The notes: generated from the sequence alone by a model not told the origin. A stretch of 64,000 nucleotides of DNA from JBIOJM01 sp044450785 (GCA_044450785.1 JBIOJM010000001.1:1-64000); one strand, 5' to 3'; positions 29,399-40,100 are shown, counted from the first letter of the stretch. Translations and numbers: made by a program.

Positions 29399-30706
29399 TC
29401 AGATCTTCTTGAGCGAATTCTGCGATCGATCTCCCAGGCCGAAGATGTGTCGCACGAAGGCGAGTACGGGATGGGGATGGTCGTGGTGCGATTCGGTCAC
29501 TGCCGAGCGGACTGCGGCCCTGGGGTGGTGAAGAAACTGGTTCTGAAGGCGTCTGGCCATGTGCGCGATCGCCGCACGATCGGCCTCGCTCAAGGTGGGC
29601 CGGGTGGTGAATAGCTCACTGAGCTCGCGCTGGCGGATCTGGTCGGCATGGTTACCCAGTTGCTGGAGGAGGAGCCCGGCGTCGCGCTGGTGGCGTAATT
29701 GTGCATAGCAGGCGGCTGTTTCGTGCTCGATGATCACCAGCGCCGGGTCGATCCCCTTTTGCCGCCGGCGCCGGTTTTGCTCGGCCTGGGTCCGCAGGTC
29801 GTCGACATGGTAAAGCGTGACTTGGTCGAGGTCGCCGATCCTGGGGTCGAAGTCGCGGGGGATGGCAATGTCCAGGATCAACGAGAGTCGGTTCCGCCGC
29901 GCGCGCTGGATGTGAACATATTGGTCGAGCGTGACGATTGGCTCGGCGGCGGCGGTGGTGCTGATGACCAGGTCGGCCTGGATTAATGCCTGGTCGAGCT
30001 GCTCGAACGGCACAGGTCGGCCGTTCCAGCGAGCGGCGGCTGCAAGAGCATGGTCCGGGTCGCGGTTGGAGATGAGGATCTCACCGGGGTTCAGCCCTTT
30101 CAAGTGCTGCAAGGTGAGCTCGCTCATCTTACCGGCGCCGATCACCAGCACGGTCTTGTCGGAGAAGGAGTCGAAGACCTCCTTGGCCAGGTCAACGGCG
30201 ACGCTGGCGACCGATAGCTTGCCCTGGTCCATGCCGGTCCGTTCGCGAACCAGCTTACCGACTCGAAGCGCGGTTTGAAAGACGGTGTGGAAGATGGAGC
30301 CGACCGTTTTCCGCTCTATGGCGGCGCGGTAGGCCTCGCGGACCTGGCCGAGGATCTGCCCCTCCCCCAGGACCAGACTCTCCAGGCTGGCCGCCACCCG
30401 GAACAAATGGCCGACGGCTCCTTCGTCGTGGTAGCTAACCAGATGCGAGGAGAACAATTCGGACTTGACGCCATGAAGCTTGGCCAGCACGTCGGTCAAG
30501 GCGTCGGTCTCCGGGATCTGCTCGGGACTACCCGCGACGTAGAGTTCGACACGGTTGCAGGTCGACAAGATCACGAATTCGTTGTCGGGGAAGGCCTGGG
30601 CCAGGAGGTCGAGCCCCACGGCGTACTTGGTCCCGTTGAAGGCAAGTACCTCGCGGACCGAGGCCGGCGCGGACCGGTGGTCGACTCCCAACGCCAGCAG
30701 TCTCAC
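29399..30706 (-). CDS. hemA: Glutamyl-tRNA reductase
   Basis: A 435-residue protein. The N-terminal catalytic domain has LGVDHRSAPASVREVLAF and VILSTCNRVELYVA, whose Cys is the thioester nucleophile. Next comes GEGQILGQVREAYR, an NADPH domain starting with VLVIGAGKMSELTLQHLKG, and a helical dimerisation domain ending in the C-terminal 100 residues. The enzyme reduces glutamate charged on tRNA-Glu to glutamate-1-semialdehyde, the first committed step of C5 tetrapyrrole synthesis. Its ATG overlaps the stop of the hemX/ccsA gene (ATGA), so the two are translationally coupled. The product is a full-length member of the family. Confidence 0.96.
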   Translation of the reverse strand: MRLLALGVDHRSAPASVREVLAFNGTKYAVGLDLLAQAFPDNEFVILSTCNRVELYVAGSPEQIPETDALTDVLAKLHGVKSELFSSHLVSYHDEGAVGHLFRVAASLESLVLGEGQILGQVREAYRAAIERKTVGSIFHTVFQTALRVGKLVRERTGMDQGKLSVASVAVDLAKEVFDSFSDKTVLVIGAGKMSELTLQHLKGLNPGEILISNRDPDHALAAAARWNGRPVPFEQLDQALIQADLVISTTAAAEPIVTLDQYVHIQRARRNRLSLILDIAIPRDFDPRIGDLDQVTLYHVDDLRTQAEQNRRRRQKGIDPALVIIEHETAACYAQLRHQRDAGLLLQQLGNHADQIRQRELSELFTTRPTLSEADRAAIAHMARRLQNQFLHHPRAAVRSAVTESHHDHPHPVLAFVRHIFGLGDRSQNSLKKI

Positions 30707-31644
30707 GGCGTTCTCATCCTCTCAATGGTCGTGGCCTTCGGCGCGCCGTGGGCCGTGGGCAGCCGCAGCGCTTCGACGCCAACCCAGGTGAAAACCAAAA
30801 AGCCGAAGGCCACGATCGTCAGTACCATCACGCTTCTACCCCGCATCGCCGGTCGGAACCGAGCGTGGAGCAAGACCGCGAAAACCAGCCACATCGACAG
30901 CGCGCTGAGGACCTTGGGATCGGTCCAGCGCAGCGCGTGCGCCGTCACGGGCGCGTTTTCTTCGGCTCGCGACACCAGGCTCACGACCATGCCGATCAAG
31001 AGCCCGAAGGTCAGAAGGGGAAAGGCGACCGTGATGGCGCCTCGGTTGATCCGCTCGGACTGCTCGAGGCTGGGCAGCGCCAGGCCGACTCGGGACTGCC
31101 GTTTGGCCTTGAGCCGCCTCATCTGGACCAAGTACATCAGCCCGGCGAAGAATGCCACGCAGGTAAAGACCGCGCCCCCCAGGAGGAAAATACCGTGTAC
31201 GGTTCCCCAAAATGCAATGGTCCCCCCCCAGTCGAGCCAGTCCGAATGTCGTGGCGCAAACCAGCCCGCGATGATTACCAGTCCCAGCACGAGCGGCAGC
31301 ACGAACATGCCCACAGCCACCCCCTTGGGCGAGCAAACCATCAGGTACAGTCCAATCAAGGCCACGATCCACGAAAGGACCATGACCGACTCGAACGCCG
31401 TCGTGACCAGTACCAGCGGGTTCTTGATCGCGAGATTGGCCAGGAACGCCGTCTGGACCAGCCAGCCTAGCGCCATCAAGCCCGCCGCTACGTACCAGCG
31501 GACCGCGCTTTGTACGACGAACCGCGCCAGCTCGGCCAGCAAAGCCAAGCCATACGTCCCCGCGAAGCAGAGTACCGACAACCGATCGATCACAGCGACG
31601 CTCCAGGCGCGGTTTCCCTTGGCTGGATCGGACTCCTCGATCAT
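30703..31644 (-). CDS. HemX/CcsA-like membrane protein
   Basis: A 313-residue protein with about eight hydrophobic helices. It contains FESVMVLSWIVALIGLYL and, further on, WGTVHGIFLLGGAVF, the position where CcsA/ResC family proteins have a conserved His. The Trp-rich WWD haem-handling segment of true cytochrome c synthetases is not seen, so the HemX branch, which is often found beside hemA and influences glutamyl-tRNA reductase levels, fits better. The overlap with hemA supports this. The start at 31644 (MIEESDPAKGNRAW) precedes the first helix; the longer frame to 32265 is antisense of the next gene and was rejected. Confidence 0.8.
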   Translation of the reverse strand: MIEESDPAKGNRAWSVAVIDRLSVLCFAGTYGLALLAELARFVVQSAVRWYVAAGLMALGWLVQTAFLANLAIKNPLVLVTTAFESVMVLSWIVALIGLYLMVCSPKGVAVGMFVLPLVLGLVIIAGWFAPRHSDWLDWGGTIAFWGTVHGIFLLGGAVFTCVAFFAGLMYLVQMRRLKAKRQSRVGLALPSLEQSERINRGAITVAFPLLTFGLLIGMVVSLVSRAEENAPVTAHALRWTDPKVLSALSMWLVFAVLLHARFRPAMRGRSVMVLTIVAFGFLVFTWVGVEALRLPTAHGAPKATTIERMRTP

Positions 31645-31811
31645 GACCCTATTATTGTAAGGAGCCCTGACCACCAAGCCCAGCCCATCCGTCTCACCCC
31701 GCGGCAGTGGCCAGGGATATTGCCGCGAGGGCAATATCCCCCGTGGCCTCGCCGATCGATCCGGCCTCTTCCTGTCAAGGGCGTCTGGGAGTTGTCTCGT
31801 GAAGTCCGGTC

Positions 31812-33131
31812 TCACGCTCGGCTTGGCACGGCCTGGTCCGTTTTCTCCCCGGCCCGGCCGGCGGCCAAGCCCAGCGCGAAGATCGCGAGCAGGGCGTAGA
31901 ACTTGAGCGACGGAGCGCCGAGCATGAAAGTCCAGGGAGCGACGCGAAGGGAACGACCGGCCAGAGCCAGCTTTGTCAAAATGATCTGCGGCATCCAGAG
32001 GACCACCAAGATCAGGACCAGGGTAGCTGGCATCCAGCGAGACGTTTCGGCGCTGCGCGCGAGGAGGGCGATCGGGACTGAAAGGAGGAGGAGTGAGGTA
32101 TCCCAGGTCACCGGCGAGACCAGCAGCATGGCCGTCACCACCGAGGCGAAGGCGAAATCCCGCTGCGCTGCGCTGCGCGCCCAATGGGCAAACGGCGCGA
32201 CGATCGCTGTGATCGCCAGGTCCGAGAGGATCGTGCCCCAGCGTGCCAGCGCCGGCTTGGACCACAAGGGGGTGATCGATCCAAGCTCGCTGGCCGGGTC
32301 GAACAATTTATGCCAGAATCCGGCGATCGCGTAGTTGTAGCCAAGGCTCCGGAACTTCACCTGCGCGGGGAGGACGACCTGCACGTAGTCGGAATAGGCA
32401 TCCAGGCCTAGCACCAAGGCTGTCGCGAAGGTCAGGGCTAAGAACGAAGCTGCAGTAGTCAGTAGCGTTCGGAGGTGGCCGCGGGCCGCGTAGTACACGA
32501 TCAGGTAGGCCGGGAACAGCTTGATCGCGGCTGCGGCGCCCAAGACAAGACCAGCCGCGCTCGACCGCCCCGATCGTTCCAGCGCCCAGATCATCGTCAC
32601 CAGAAAGACCAGGAACAGGGTAAGCTGAGACTGGTAGAGGTTTCCATACAGCGGATGACAGAACGTCAGCAAAGCCAGGGCCGGCAAGAACAGCGTCCGC
32701 GGTACGCGGAGCACTACGGCCGTGATCACCAGGCTGGTCAGAAACGCCGCCAGTGAAAAGGTATTCCAGACCAGCACGGCGTCGGGGTAGTCGAGCCACG
32801 CCAGCGGCAAGGTCAACAGCACCGAGGTCGGCGGATGCGCGTTGTACTCCACGTCGGTCGTCGAGTCGAAAGGCAAACCCAGGTGCCGAGGGATGCTCGT
32901 AGCATGATGAGTGTAAACGGGCAGGCCGACCAGGTGGTTTCTGGCACTTCCCCAGTCCTGGTAGAAGTCATTAACTCGGCCTGGGGCTGGCCGCATCGCC
33001 TCGACACAGAGCGGCCCGAGCCAGAGACAGCCTTGCAGACCGAAGATTAACCACAGTGCCGAGACCACGACCTCCGGCGTCGCGGCTTTCTTCCACGACT
33101 CCTGTCCGCTTCGCGCCGTTGTCTCGCTCAT
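31812..33131 (-). CDS. GT87-family (DUF2029) membrane glycosyltransferase
   Basis: About 439 residues and eleven or so hydrophobic segments. After the first helix comes VNDFYQDWGSARNHLVGLPVY and VEYNAHPPTSVLL, in which the acidic and aromatic residues of the first outer loop match GT87 enzymes (the mannosyltransferase PimE family). AAIKLFPAYLIVYYAARG is the characteristic middle motif. These enzymes use polyprenyl-phosphate sugars to build glycolipids or polysaccharides. The acceptor is unknown. I chose ATG 33131 (MSETTARSG); the longer start at 33206 adds a 25-residue stretch without family likeness. It stands alone, 167 bases before hemX/ccsA. Confidence 0.82.
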   Translation of the reverse strand: MSETTARSGQESWKKAATPEVVVSALWLIFGLQGCLWLGPLCVEAMRPAPGRVNDFYQDWGSARNHLVGLPVYTHHATSIPRHLGLPFDSTTDVEYNAHPPTSVLLTLPLAWLDYPDAVLVWNTFSLAAFLTSLVITAVVLRVPRTLFLPALALLTFCHPLYGNLYQSQLTLFLVFLVTMIWALERSGRSSAAGLVLGAAAAIKLFPAYLIVYYAARGHLRTLLTTAASFLALTFATALVLGLDAYSDYVQVVLPAQVKFRSLGYNYAIAGFWHKLFDPASELGSITPLWSKPALARWGTILSDLAITAIVAPFAHWARSAAQRDFAFASVVTAMLLVSPVTWDTSLLLLSVPIALLARSAETSRWMPATLVLILVVLWMPQIILTKLALAGRSLRVAPWTFMLGAPSLKFYALLAIFALGLAAGRAGEKTDQAVPSRA

Positions 33132-33243
33132 CGCGCGCAAAGCCTCCATCCACCGTGCCGCATGTCCACCGCGGTGACCCCCGACGTACTCTACTCTAGG
33201 TCGCAAATCGTCTGGAGTCCGGGCGAAGTATGATGATGTACGA

Positions 33244-34050
33244 CTACGCCTCGGACGGCTTGGCAGTTGAGTCGGTGGTGGTGCTGAAGACGACGTCGAC
33301 CCAGTAGTTGGACGATTGGTAGGAATTGGTTGGGAAGCCTCCGCTGGTACCGTACAGGTAAACCCCGTTGCCCCCTGCCGCGCTGTTGGAGAGCGCAGTC
33401 AGCGGGCCGTTAGTCACTCCGGACGAGGCGAAGTAGTTCGTGTCGTCAACGAAGTGCCCCACCGGGGCGAAGTACGAGGCGATGTAGGTGGCCCCGGCCG
33501 TGATCGCCACTGGCGTGGTGAAGTCGAGGAACTTGACCGGCATGATCTGCACGTTCCAGTTGCTCCCTGCGACTCCTACCAAGTTGTTGCCGACCGCGCC
33601 GATGATCCCGGCCGTGTGCGTGCCATGCCCATTATCATCCATAGGGTTGTTGGTGTTGTTGACGAAGTTCCAGCCGATCAGGTCGGTCTGGGTCGAGCCA
33701 TCGCCCCAGCCGCCGGTTTCGTCGGCGTTTTCCGGGGCTAGCACGTCAGCCGCGGTGATCACGCCATCGCCGTCGGTGTCGGTGATCTTGCCGGGCCCCT
33801 GGTTAACCGGCTGGTTCAGGTCGTAGAACGTGATGACGCCATCGCCGTTGACGTCGGTCAGGTTCGGGAGCCGGTTGGCGGGGATTCCGGCCTGGTTGAT
33901 CCAGACGTTGGTGGACAGATCGGGATGATTGTAGTCCATCCCGGTATCGGTGTCCGCGACGATTACGGTATTCAAACCGGTCGTGATGTTCTACGGGAGG
34001 GCGTTGATGCCCCAGACACCGTTGAGGGCCCACTGGCTGCCATTGAATGG
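33244..34050 (-). pseudogene. Broken subtilase (S8) fused to a DUF4082 domain
   Basis: Reading on the minus strand, the frame begins near 34050 with NGSQWALNGVWGINALP, then a TAG at 33991-33993, then NITTGLNTVIVADTDTGMDYNHPDL. That is the normal run into the catalytic Asp of a planctomycete subtilase, with the stop where a Trp (TGG) is expected. The catalytic His motif NGHGTHTAGIIGA follows, after two calcium-loop sequences (DVNGDGVITFYD, DTDGDGVITAAD). The Ser half of the protease is gone. Directly after VQIMPVKFLD the frame enters a DUF4082 domain (ATYIASYFAPVGHF, SYQSSNYWVDVVF) and ends. So there are two lesions: a nonsense codon and a large internal deletion. Confidence 0.7.
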
Positions 34051-34466
34051 GCCACGTGCTGGCCGCACCAGCTCGGGTCGCGACCGTCACCTTGTTCTTG
34101 CCCCGCAGCGCGGCTGCTGCGAAGTGGTGTGACGCCGTTGCCCTGTTGTGGCTGAGAAAAAAGTTTCCTGATCAGCGTAAAGGCATTGGGTAAAGTTATC
34201 ATAAGGGATCGAACGAGAGGAAATAAATAGTGTTCAAAAAGATATTCAAAAAAGGGGCCGACCTGGAATATGGGTATGGTACAAGGGCATTGTGGTCTGT
34301 GTCGGTGGCGGCGCGACGTGTTATGCTAGGCGGACTTCGGTCGCGAGGAAGCAACCAGCGTTAACCCTTCCGCGTTTGCGGCGGCTGATTTAAACCGGGC
34401 ATGAAGAGAAGCAGCCGAGATTTCTTGGCGTCCGGCCGGAAAACCGGTTGAATGAGGTGAGAAAGC
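34051..34466. other. AT-rich intergenic stretch
   Basis: No gene supported. The part 34186-34290 is far richer in A+T than its neighbours, with TAAAGTTATCATAAGGG and a run of AAAAAGATATTC. It probably holds promoter elements for the S10 peptidase gene. A small palindrome (CGCAGCGCGGCTGCTGCG, about 34106-34123) lies at its start. Confidence 0.4.
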
Positions 34467-36059
34467 ATGAGCCGTGTCCTGACCCTGATCGCAAGCGTGA
34501 TTGTGGTGACGTCGACCGTGGCTCTTCCTGCCCAGCAGCCTGGGTCAACCGAATCGGCGAGAGCGCAAGCCAAGGGAGCAGTTAGAGCACAGGCGACACC
34601 CCCGGGCAAGGGGGAGGAGCCAGCGAAGGAGAAGGCAAAGGCCACGACATCATCCGATGAAGAGCCGGCCGCCACTCATCACCGGGTGCACGTCGACGGC
34701 AAGGAGTTGAAGTACACCGCGACGGCCGGGTTGATGCCGATCAAGGATGCCAAGGGAGAAGTTGAGGCACGGATCTTTTTCATGGCATACACCTTGGACG
34801 AAGCCGGTCCAGCAGCGTCGCGCCCGCTGATGTTTAGTTTCAACGGTGGGCCCGGCTCGGCTTCGGTCTGGCTGCACTTGGGCGCCCTTGGCCCACACCG
34901 GGTCGCACTCCCCGAAGAACCGACGATCCCCGCCCCGCCGTTCCGTCTGGTCGAAAATGAGGCGACCTGGCTCGACCGCACCGACCTCGTCTTCGTCGAC
35001 CCGGTGGGGACCGGCTTTTCCCGGGCTGCCAAGCCCGAGTTGAACAGCAAGTTCCACGGCATGCGGGGGGATATCACGTCGGTCGGCGAGTTCATCCGAA
35101 TGTATTTGACTCGGTACGACCGCTGGGCCTCTCCCTTGTATCTGATCGGCGAGAGCTACGGCACGACCCGCGCCGCCGGGTTGGCTGGCTACCTGATCGA
35201 CCAAGGCATCGCCTTCAACGGCTTGGTACTGATCTCCTGCGCATTGGATTTCCAGGGCTTCGTCTTCAGTGAGGGTAACGACCTGCCGTTCCTGACATAC
35301 CTCCCGTCGTACGCAGCGGCCGCTTGGTACCACAAGAAGCTGCTCCCCGAGTTGCAGCAAGCCACGCTGCCGGCGGTGCTGAAGGAGGTCGAGCAGTGGA
35401 CCGATCGCGAGTACGCCTCGATCCTCGCCCGGGGCGACCGGCTAACCGACGACGAGCGGCGGGAGGCAACGGCGCGACTGGTCCGCTACACCGGCTTGAG
35501 CCCGGTGGATATCGAGGCGAACCACTTGCGGATCGGGATGTCCCACTTCTGCAAAGAACTGCTGAAGCGAGAGCGGCGGTCGATCGGCCGGTTCGACGCG
35601 CGATATCAGGGGATCGAGAGCTCGGCCGCATCTGCCGCGCCCAGCTTCGATCCGAGCTTGGCTGGCGTCCGCGCCCCCTATACATCCACCTTCAACCACT
35701 ACATCCGCGCCGCGCTGGGCTACAAGAGCGACGTTCCCTACTACGTCCTCGGAGAGGGAGTCGGCCGGTGGGACTGGCAGCGTGACATGGGCTACCCCAC
35801 CACGACCGACGACCTGCGGGACGCGATGACCAAGAACCCCCACATGAAGGTCTTGATCGCCTCCGGTTACTTCGACTTGGCCACCCCCTACCGAGCCGTC
35901 GAGCACACCCTGGCCGGTCTGGGATTCGACCCCATCCTGCGCAAGAATATCACAATTGAAAGATACGAAGCCGGGCACATGATGTACGTTCATGGTCCGT
36001 CGCTGCACAAGCTGAAGCACGACGGCGCGGCACTGATCGACGAAACTCGGGGAAAATGA
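34467..36059 (+). CDS. Secreted serine carboxypeptidase-like protein (peptidase S10)
   Basis: A 530-residue protein. A signal peptide (VLTLIASVIVVTSTVALPAQ) is followed by an Ala/Lys/Glu-rich stretch and then the S10 fold. Motifs are LMFSFNGGPGSASVWLHLG (oxyanion region), FVDPVGTGFSRA, and the nucleophile elbow LIGESYGTTRAAGLA with the active-site Ser. The acid is in LIASGYFDLATPY (Asp), and the final His is in YEAGHMMYVHG. All three triad residues are therefore present. Members remove C-terminal residues from peptides at low pH, probably outside the inner membrane here. It stands alone ahead of DUF4058 with a 42-base gap, so co-transcription is likely. Confidence 0.9.
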   Translation: MSRVLTLIASVIVVTSTVALPAQQPGSTESARAQAKGAVRAQATPPGKGEEPAKEKAKATTSSDEEPAATHHRVHVDGKELKYTATAGLMPIKDAKGEVEARIFFMAYTLDEAGPAASRPLMFSFNGGPGSASVWLHLGALGPHRVALPEEPTIPAPPFRLVENEATWLDRTDLVFVDPVGTGFSRAAKPELNSKFHGMRGDITSVGEFIRMYLTRYDRWASPLYLIGESYGTTRAAGLAGYLIDQGIAFNGLVLISCALDFQGFVFSEGNDLPFLTYLPSYAAAAWYHKKLLPELQQATLPAVLKEVEQWTDREYASILARGDRLTDDERREATARLVRYTGLSPVDIEANHLRIGMSHFCKELLKRERRSIGRFDARYQGIESSAASAAPSFDPSLAGVRAPYTSTFNHYIRAALGYKSDVPYYVLGEGVGRWDWQRDMGYPTTTDDLRDAMTKNPHMKVLIASGYFDLATPYRAVEHTLAGLGFDPILRKNITIERYEAGHMMYVHGPSLHKLKHDGAALIDETRGK

Positions 36060-36101
36060 TACGATCTTCGATGCGATTCTTCCCCTCGGGAGCCCCCGGC
36101 G

Positions 36102-36971
36102 ATGCCTTCACCATTTCCCGGCATGGACCCCTATCTGGAAGCTCCGCACATTTGGCCGGACTTGCATGACGCTTTGGCCGGAGAGATTCGGAATGAGCTC
36201 AACCAGACGTTACCAAGCCCGTACTACGCCCGTCTTGAGCTGCGCCCGGAACTGGGCATCATCGAGCAAAGTGGGACGCCGCAGCGAATCATCCCCGACG
36301 TCACGGTGGTCCGCCACCCTCGCCTTCTTTCGGCATCCGAGAGGGGAGGGGTGACCGTACTGGTGCAGCCCAGGCGGGATATCTCGCGTTCGGTTGGGCT
36401 GACGATTCGCACCGATCTGATCCGCCACCACTTCGTCGAGATCCGGGACCCGGCGCAGGGCCACAAGCTCATCACGTTGATTGAAATACTCAGCCCTTCG
36501 AACAAGCAGCCTGGCCCTGACCGCGAGTCGTACGAGCGCAAGCAGCGGGAAGTCCTCGAGAGCGACGCCAACCTGATCGAGCTGGACCTGCTGCGCGGCG
36601 GCCGGCGGATCTTGCCCGAGCTGAATGTCGAGGCGCTGGTCCGCCATCTAGACCCGCCGCCGGCTTACCTGGTCCTGGTCAACCGAGCATGGCGACGCGA
36701 CGGAGCCGAGGTCGAATATGAGGCCTTTCCGGTGAGCCTTCGGGAATGGCTCCCCTGCGTCCCGGTGCCACTAAAGCAAGGTGAAGCGGAAGTGCCGCTG
36801 GACCTTCAGTTTGTGTTCAACCGAGCCTATGATGGTGGCCCGTACCGCCGAGGCGCGGTCGATTATGCCAGCCCACCGCCTGACCCACCGCTGGGCGCCG
36901 CAGAAGCCGCCTGGGCCGCGGAACTGACCCGCGAGTGGCGCGAGCCCGCTCCGGCTAGCCCCCGCTCTTAA
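36102..36971 (+). CDS. DUF4058 family protein
   Basis: A 289-residue protein that opens with MPSPFPGMDPYLEAP and has IWPDLHDALAGEI, then LITLIEILSPSNKQP and LIELDLLRGGRR, all diagnostic of DUF4058. The family is abundant in planctomycetes and cyanobacteria. It has a predicted nuclease-like alpha/beta core with an ExLSxxNK-type segment (here EILSPSNK) resembling PD-(D/E)XK signatures, but no activity is proven. It starts 42 bases after the S10 peptidase. Confidence 0.88.
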   Translation: MPSPFPGMDPYLEAPHIWPDLHDALAGEIRNELNQTLPSPYYARLELRPELGIIEQSGTPQRIIPDVTVVRHPRLLSASERGGVTVLVQPRRDISRSVGLTIRTDLIRHHFVEIRDPAQGHKLITLIEILSPSNKQPGPDRESYERKQREVLESDANLIELDLLRGGRRILPELNVEALVRHLDPPPAYLVLVNRAWRRDGAEVEYEAFPVSLREWLPCVPVPLKQGEAEVPLDLQFVFNRAYDGGPYRRGAVDYASPPPDPPLGAAEAAWAAELTREWREPAPASPRS

Positions 36972-37041
36972 CCGTCTCGTCCCGGCTCGATCATACCCTT
37001 GCCGAAACTCTCCATGGGGTGCTAGGATCGGGCAACTTCAC

Positions 37042-37090
37042 CGGGCCGCGCTACCTCTTCAAAACCAAAGGTTGAGGCGAGCGCGGCCCG
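37042..37090 (+). promoter_or_regulatory. Long hairpin in the carB leader
   Basis: An 11-base perfect inverted repeat (CGGGCCGCGCT at 37042-37052, AGCGCGGCCCG at 37080-37090) encloses two further pairings, CCTC/GAGG and AACC/GGTT, around an AAA loop. The result is one extended stem. It sits 85 bases before the carB start. No T-run follows, so simple termination is unlikely; a control element, or a dispersed palindrome, is possible. Confidence 0.5.
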
Positions 37091-37174
37091 ATCTGCGTCC
37101 GTTCTGATCCACGCCGATTGGGTCCAGTACCGGCGAATCGGTCCGAGACAGTTCCGCCGCGAGGCTGATCCACC

Positions 37175-40100
37175 GTGCCCAAGCGTACCGACATTCACAA
37201 GATCCTGATCATTGGCGCCGGCCCGATCGTGATCGGCCAGGCGTGCGAGTTCGACTACTCGGGGACCCAGGCGTGCAAGGCCCTGCGCGAGGAGGGTTAC
37301 GAGGTCGTGCTGGTCAACTCGAACCCGGCGACGATCATGACAGACCCGGAGATGGCTGACCGCACCTACATCGAGCCGATCACCGTTGAGGTGATCGAGC
37401 AGATCCTCGGCGTCGAGAAGCCCGATGCCGTGCTGCCGACCCTGGGGGGTCAGACGGGGTTAAACGTCGGTATGGCGCTCCACGAGACCGGGGCGCTCGA
37501 CCGACACGGATGCATCTTGATCGGTGCCGGCGCCGACGCGATCCGCAAGGCGGAGGACCGGGAGCTCTTCAAGCGATGCATGGAGGAGATCGGTCTGGAA
37601 AGCGCACGAAGCGCCCTGGCGCACAACCTGGATGAAGCGAGGCGGATCCGCAACGAGGTCGGCCTTCCATCCGTTCTACGGCCCAGCTTTACCTTGGGGG
37701 GCTCAGGGGGCGGAATTGCCTACAACCGAGAAGAGTTCGACCGCATGGCCGCCACCGCGCTCGAGCTCAGTCCGGTCCACTCGGTCTTGATCGAGGAGAG
37801 CGTCATCGGCTGGAAGGAATATGAAATGGAAGTCATGCGCGACGGTGCCGACAACGCCGTGATCGTCTGCTCGATCGAGAACTTCGACCCAATGGGGGTC
37901 CACACGGGCGATAGCATCACAGTGGCGCCGGCGCAGACACTGACCGACAAGGAATACCAGCGGATGCGCGACGCATCGCTGGCAATCCTGCGTAAGATCG
38001 GAGTCGAGACCGGCGGTTCGAACGTCCAGTTCGCGGTCCACCCTCACACCGGGCGGATGATCGTCATCGAGATGAACCCGAGGGTCAGCCGCAGCAGCGC
38101 CTTGGCCAGCAAGGCGACCGGGTTTCCAATTGCCAAGATCGCCGCCAAGCTGGCCATCGGCTACCGACTCGACGAGATTCGAAACGACATCACCCGTGAG
38201 ACGCCGGCCTGCTTCGAGCCGACGATCGACTACGTTGTGACCAAGATTCCCCGCTGGGCGTTTGAGAAATTCCCCGAGGCCAACCCGGTCTTGACCACTC
38301 AGATGAAGTCAGTGGGTGAGGTCATGGCGATCGGCCGGACCTTCAAGGAGTCGCTTCAAAAGGCATTGCGCGGGCTGGAAGTTGGCCGTTTCGGCCTGGG
38401 CTGCGACAAGAAAGACCTTTGGGACACGGCGCGCCAGCCGACTGTGGAAGAGATCAAAACCAAGCTCGCCGTCCCCCACGCCGAACGGGTCTGGTACATC
38501 CGCTACGCCTTCCTTGCAGGCCAGAGCGTCGAGCAGATCCACGCACTGACCGGGATCGATCCCTGGTTCCTGACCAATATCGAGGAGCTTGTCGCGCTTG
38601 AGGGGCGGCTCCGCCAGGTCCACAGCCCGGACGAGGCCGGCGATGCACTGGTGCGCGAGGCCAAGCAGAACGGCTTTTCCGACCACCAGCTCGCCAGTTT
38701 GTGGAATACGACCGAGGCAGAGGTTCGCCGCGACTGCCAGCGGCGGGGCATCCGGGCCGTCTTCAAGCTGGTGGATACGTGCGCCGCCGAGTTCGAGGCG
38801 GTCACGCCCTACTATTATTCAACCTACGAACGCGAGGACGAGGCGCGGACCAGCGAGCGGCCGCGGGTCGTTATCCTGGGAGGCGGTCCCAACCGCATCG
38901 GCCAGGGGATCGAGTTCGACTATTGCTGCTGCCAGGCCGCCTTCGCGCTCCGCGCCGTCGGCTACGAGGTGGTGATGATCAACTCCAACCCCGAAACGGT
39001 CAGCACCGATTACGACACCTCGGACCGGCTATTCTTCGAGCCGCTGACGGTGGAAGATGTTCTCAACGTATGTGAGCGTGTCGACCCGATGGGGGTCATC
39101 GTCCAGTTCGGCGGTCAGACGCCGCTGAACTTGGCTCGCGCGCTGGAGGCCGCCGGCGTGCCGATCATCGGCACCAGCCCTGAGTCGATCGAGCTGGCCG
39201 AGGACCGTGAGCGATTCCGGCTCGTGATCGAGCGGCTGGGGCTCAAGCAGCCTCCCAACGCCTCGACGACCCGTTTCGAGGAGGCCCGGCGGATCGCTGA
39301 GCGCATTGGCTACCCGGTTGTCGTCCGCCCCAGCTTCGTCCTCGGGGGACGGGCCATGGAGATCGTGTACGACGAGCGCAGCCTCGATCGCTACATGGCC
39401 GAGGCGGTCGAGGCCAGCCCCGAGCATGCGATCTTGGTCGACAAGTTCCTCGAAGACGCCATCGAGGTCGACGTCGACGCGGTCTGCGACGGCCGGCGCA
39501 CACTCGTCGCAGGTGTGATGGAGCACATCGAGGAGGCGGGTATCCACTCGGGCGACAGTGCCTGCGCCATTCCGCCGTTCTCGTTGCCGGCTGAAGTCGT
39601 CGCGCAGCTCAAGGAGCAAACCTACGCTCTGGCCGATGCGCTCAAGGTTCGGGGGCTCATGAACATTCAGTTCGCCGTCAAGGACGGCGACATCTATGTC
39701 CTGGAGGTCAATCCACGAGCGTCGCGGACCGTGCCGTTTGTGTCGAAGGCCACCGGATTGAACTTGGCGCAGGCAGCCGCGCGGGTCATGGTGGGCATGA
39801 CACTCGACGAGCAGGGAATCACCACCGAGCCGGTACCGACCTACGTCTCGGTCAAGGAGGCGGTGTTCCCTTTTACCAAGTTTCCGGGCGTCGACATCAT
39901 CCTGGGTCCCGAGATGCGCTCGACCGGCGAGGTGATGGGGATCGCCATGGATTTCCCCGCCGCGTTTGCCAAGAGCCAACTGGCAGCCTCGTGCCGGCTG
40001 CCGACAGGCGGCACGGTGTTCATGAGCATCGCGGCCAGGGACCGCAAGGTCGTCGTCCCAATCGCCCGGCGCTTATCAGCCATGGGCTTCCGCTTGCTTT

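Noticed and set aside
30275..31660. Plus-strand open frame of 461 codons opposite hemX/ccsA and hemA
   Set aside because: Antisense shadow; hydrophilic Thr/Ser/Pro-rich content and the real membrane protein on the other strand.
34231..34365. Short plus-strand frame starting GTG with FKKIFKK
   Set aside because: Low-complexity N-terminus in an AT-rich promoter-like stretch; no conservation evidence.
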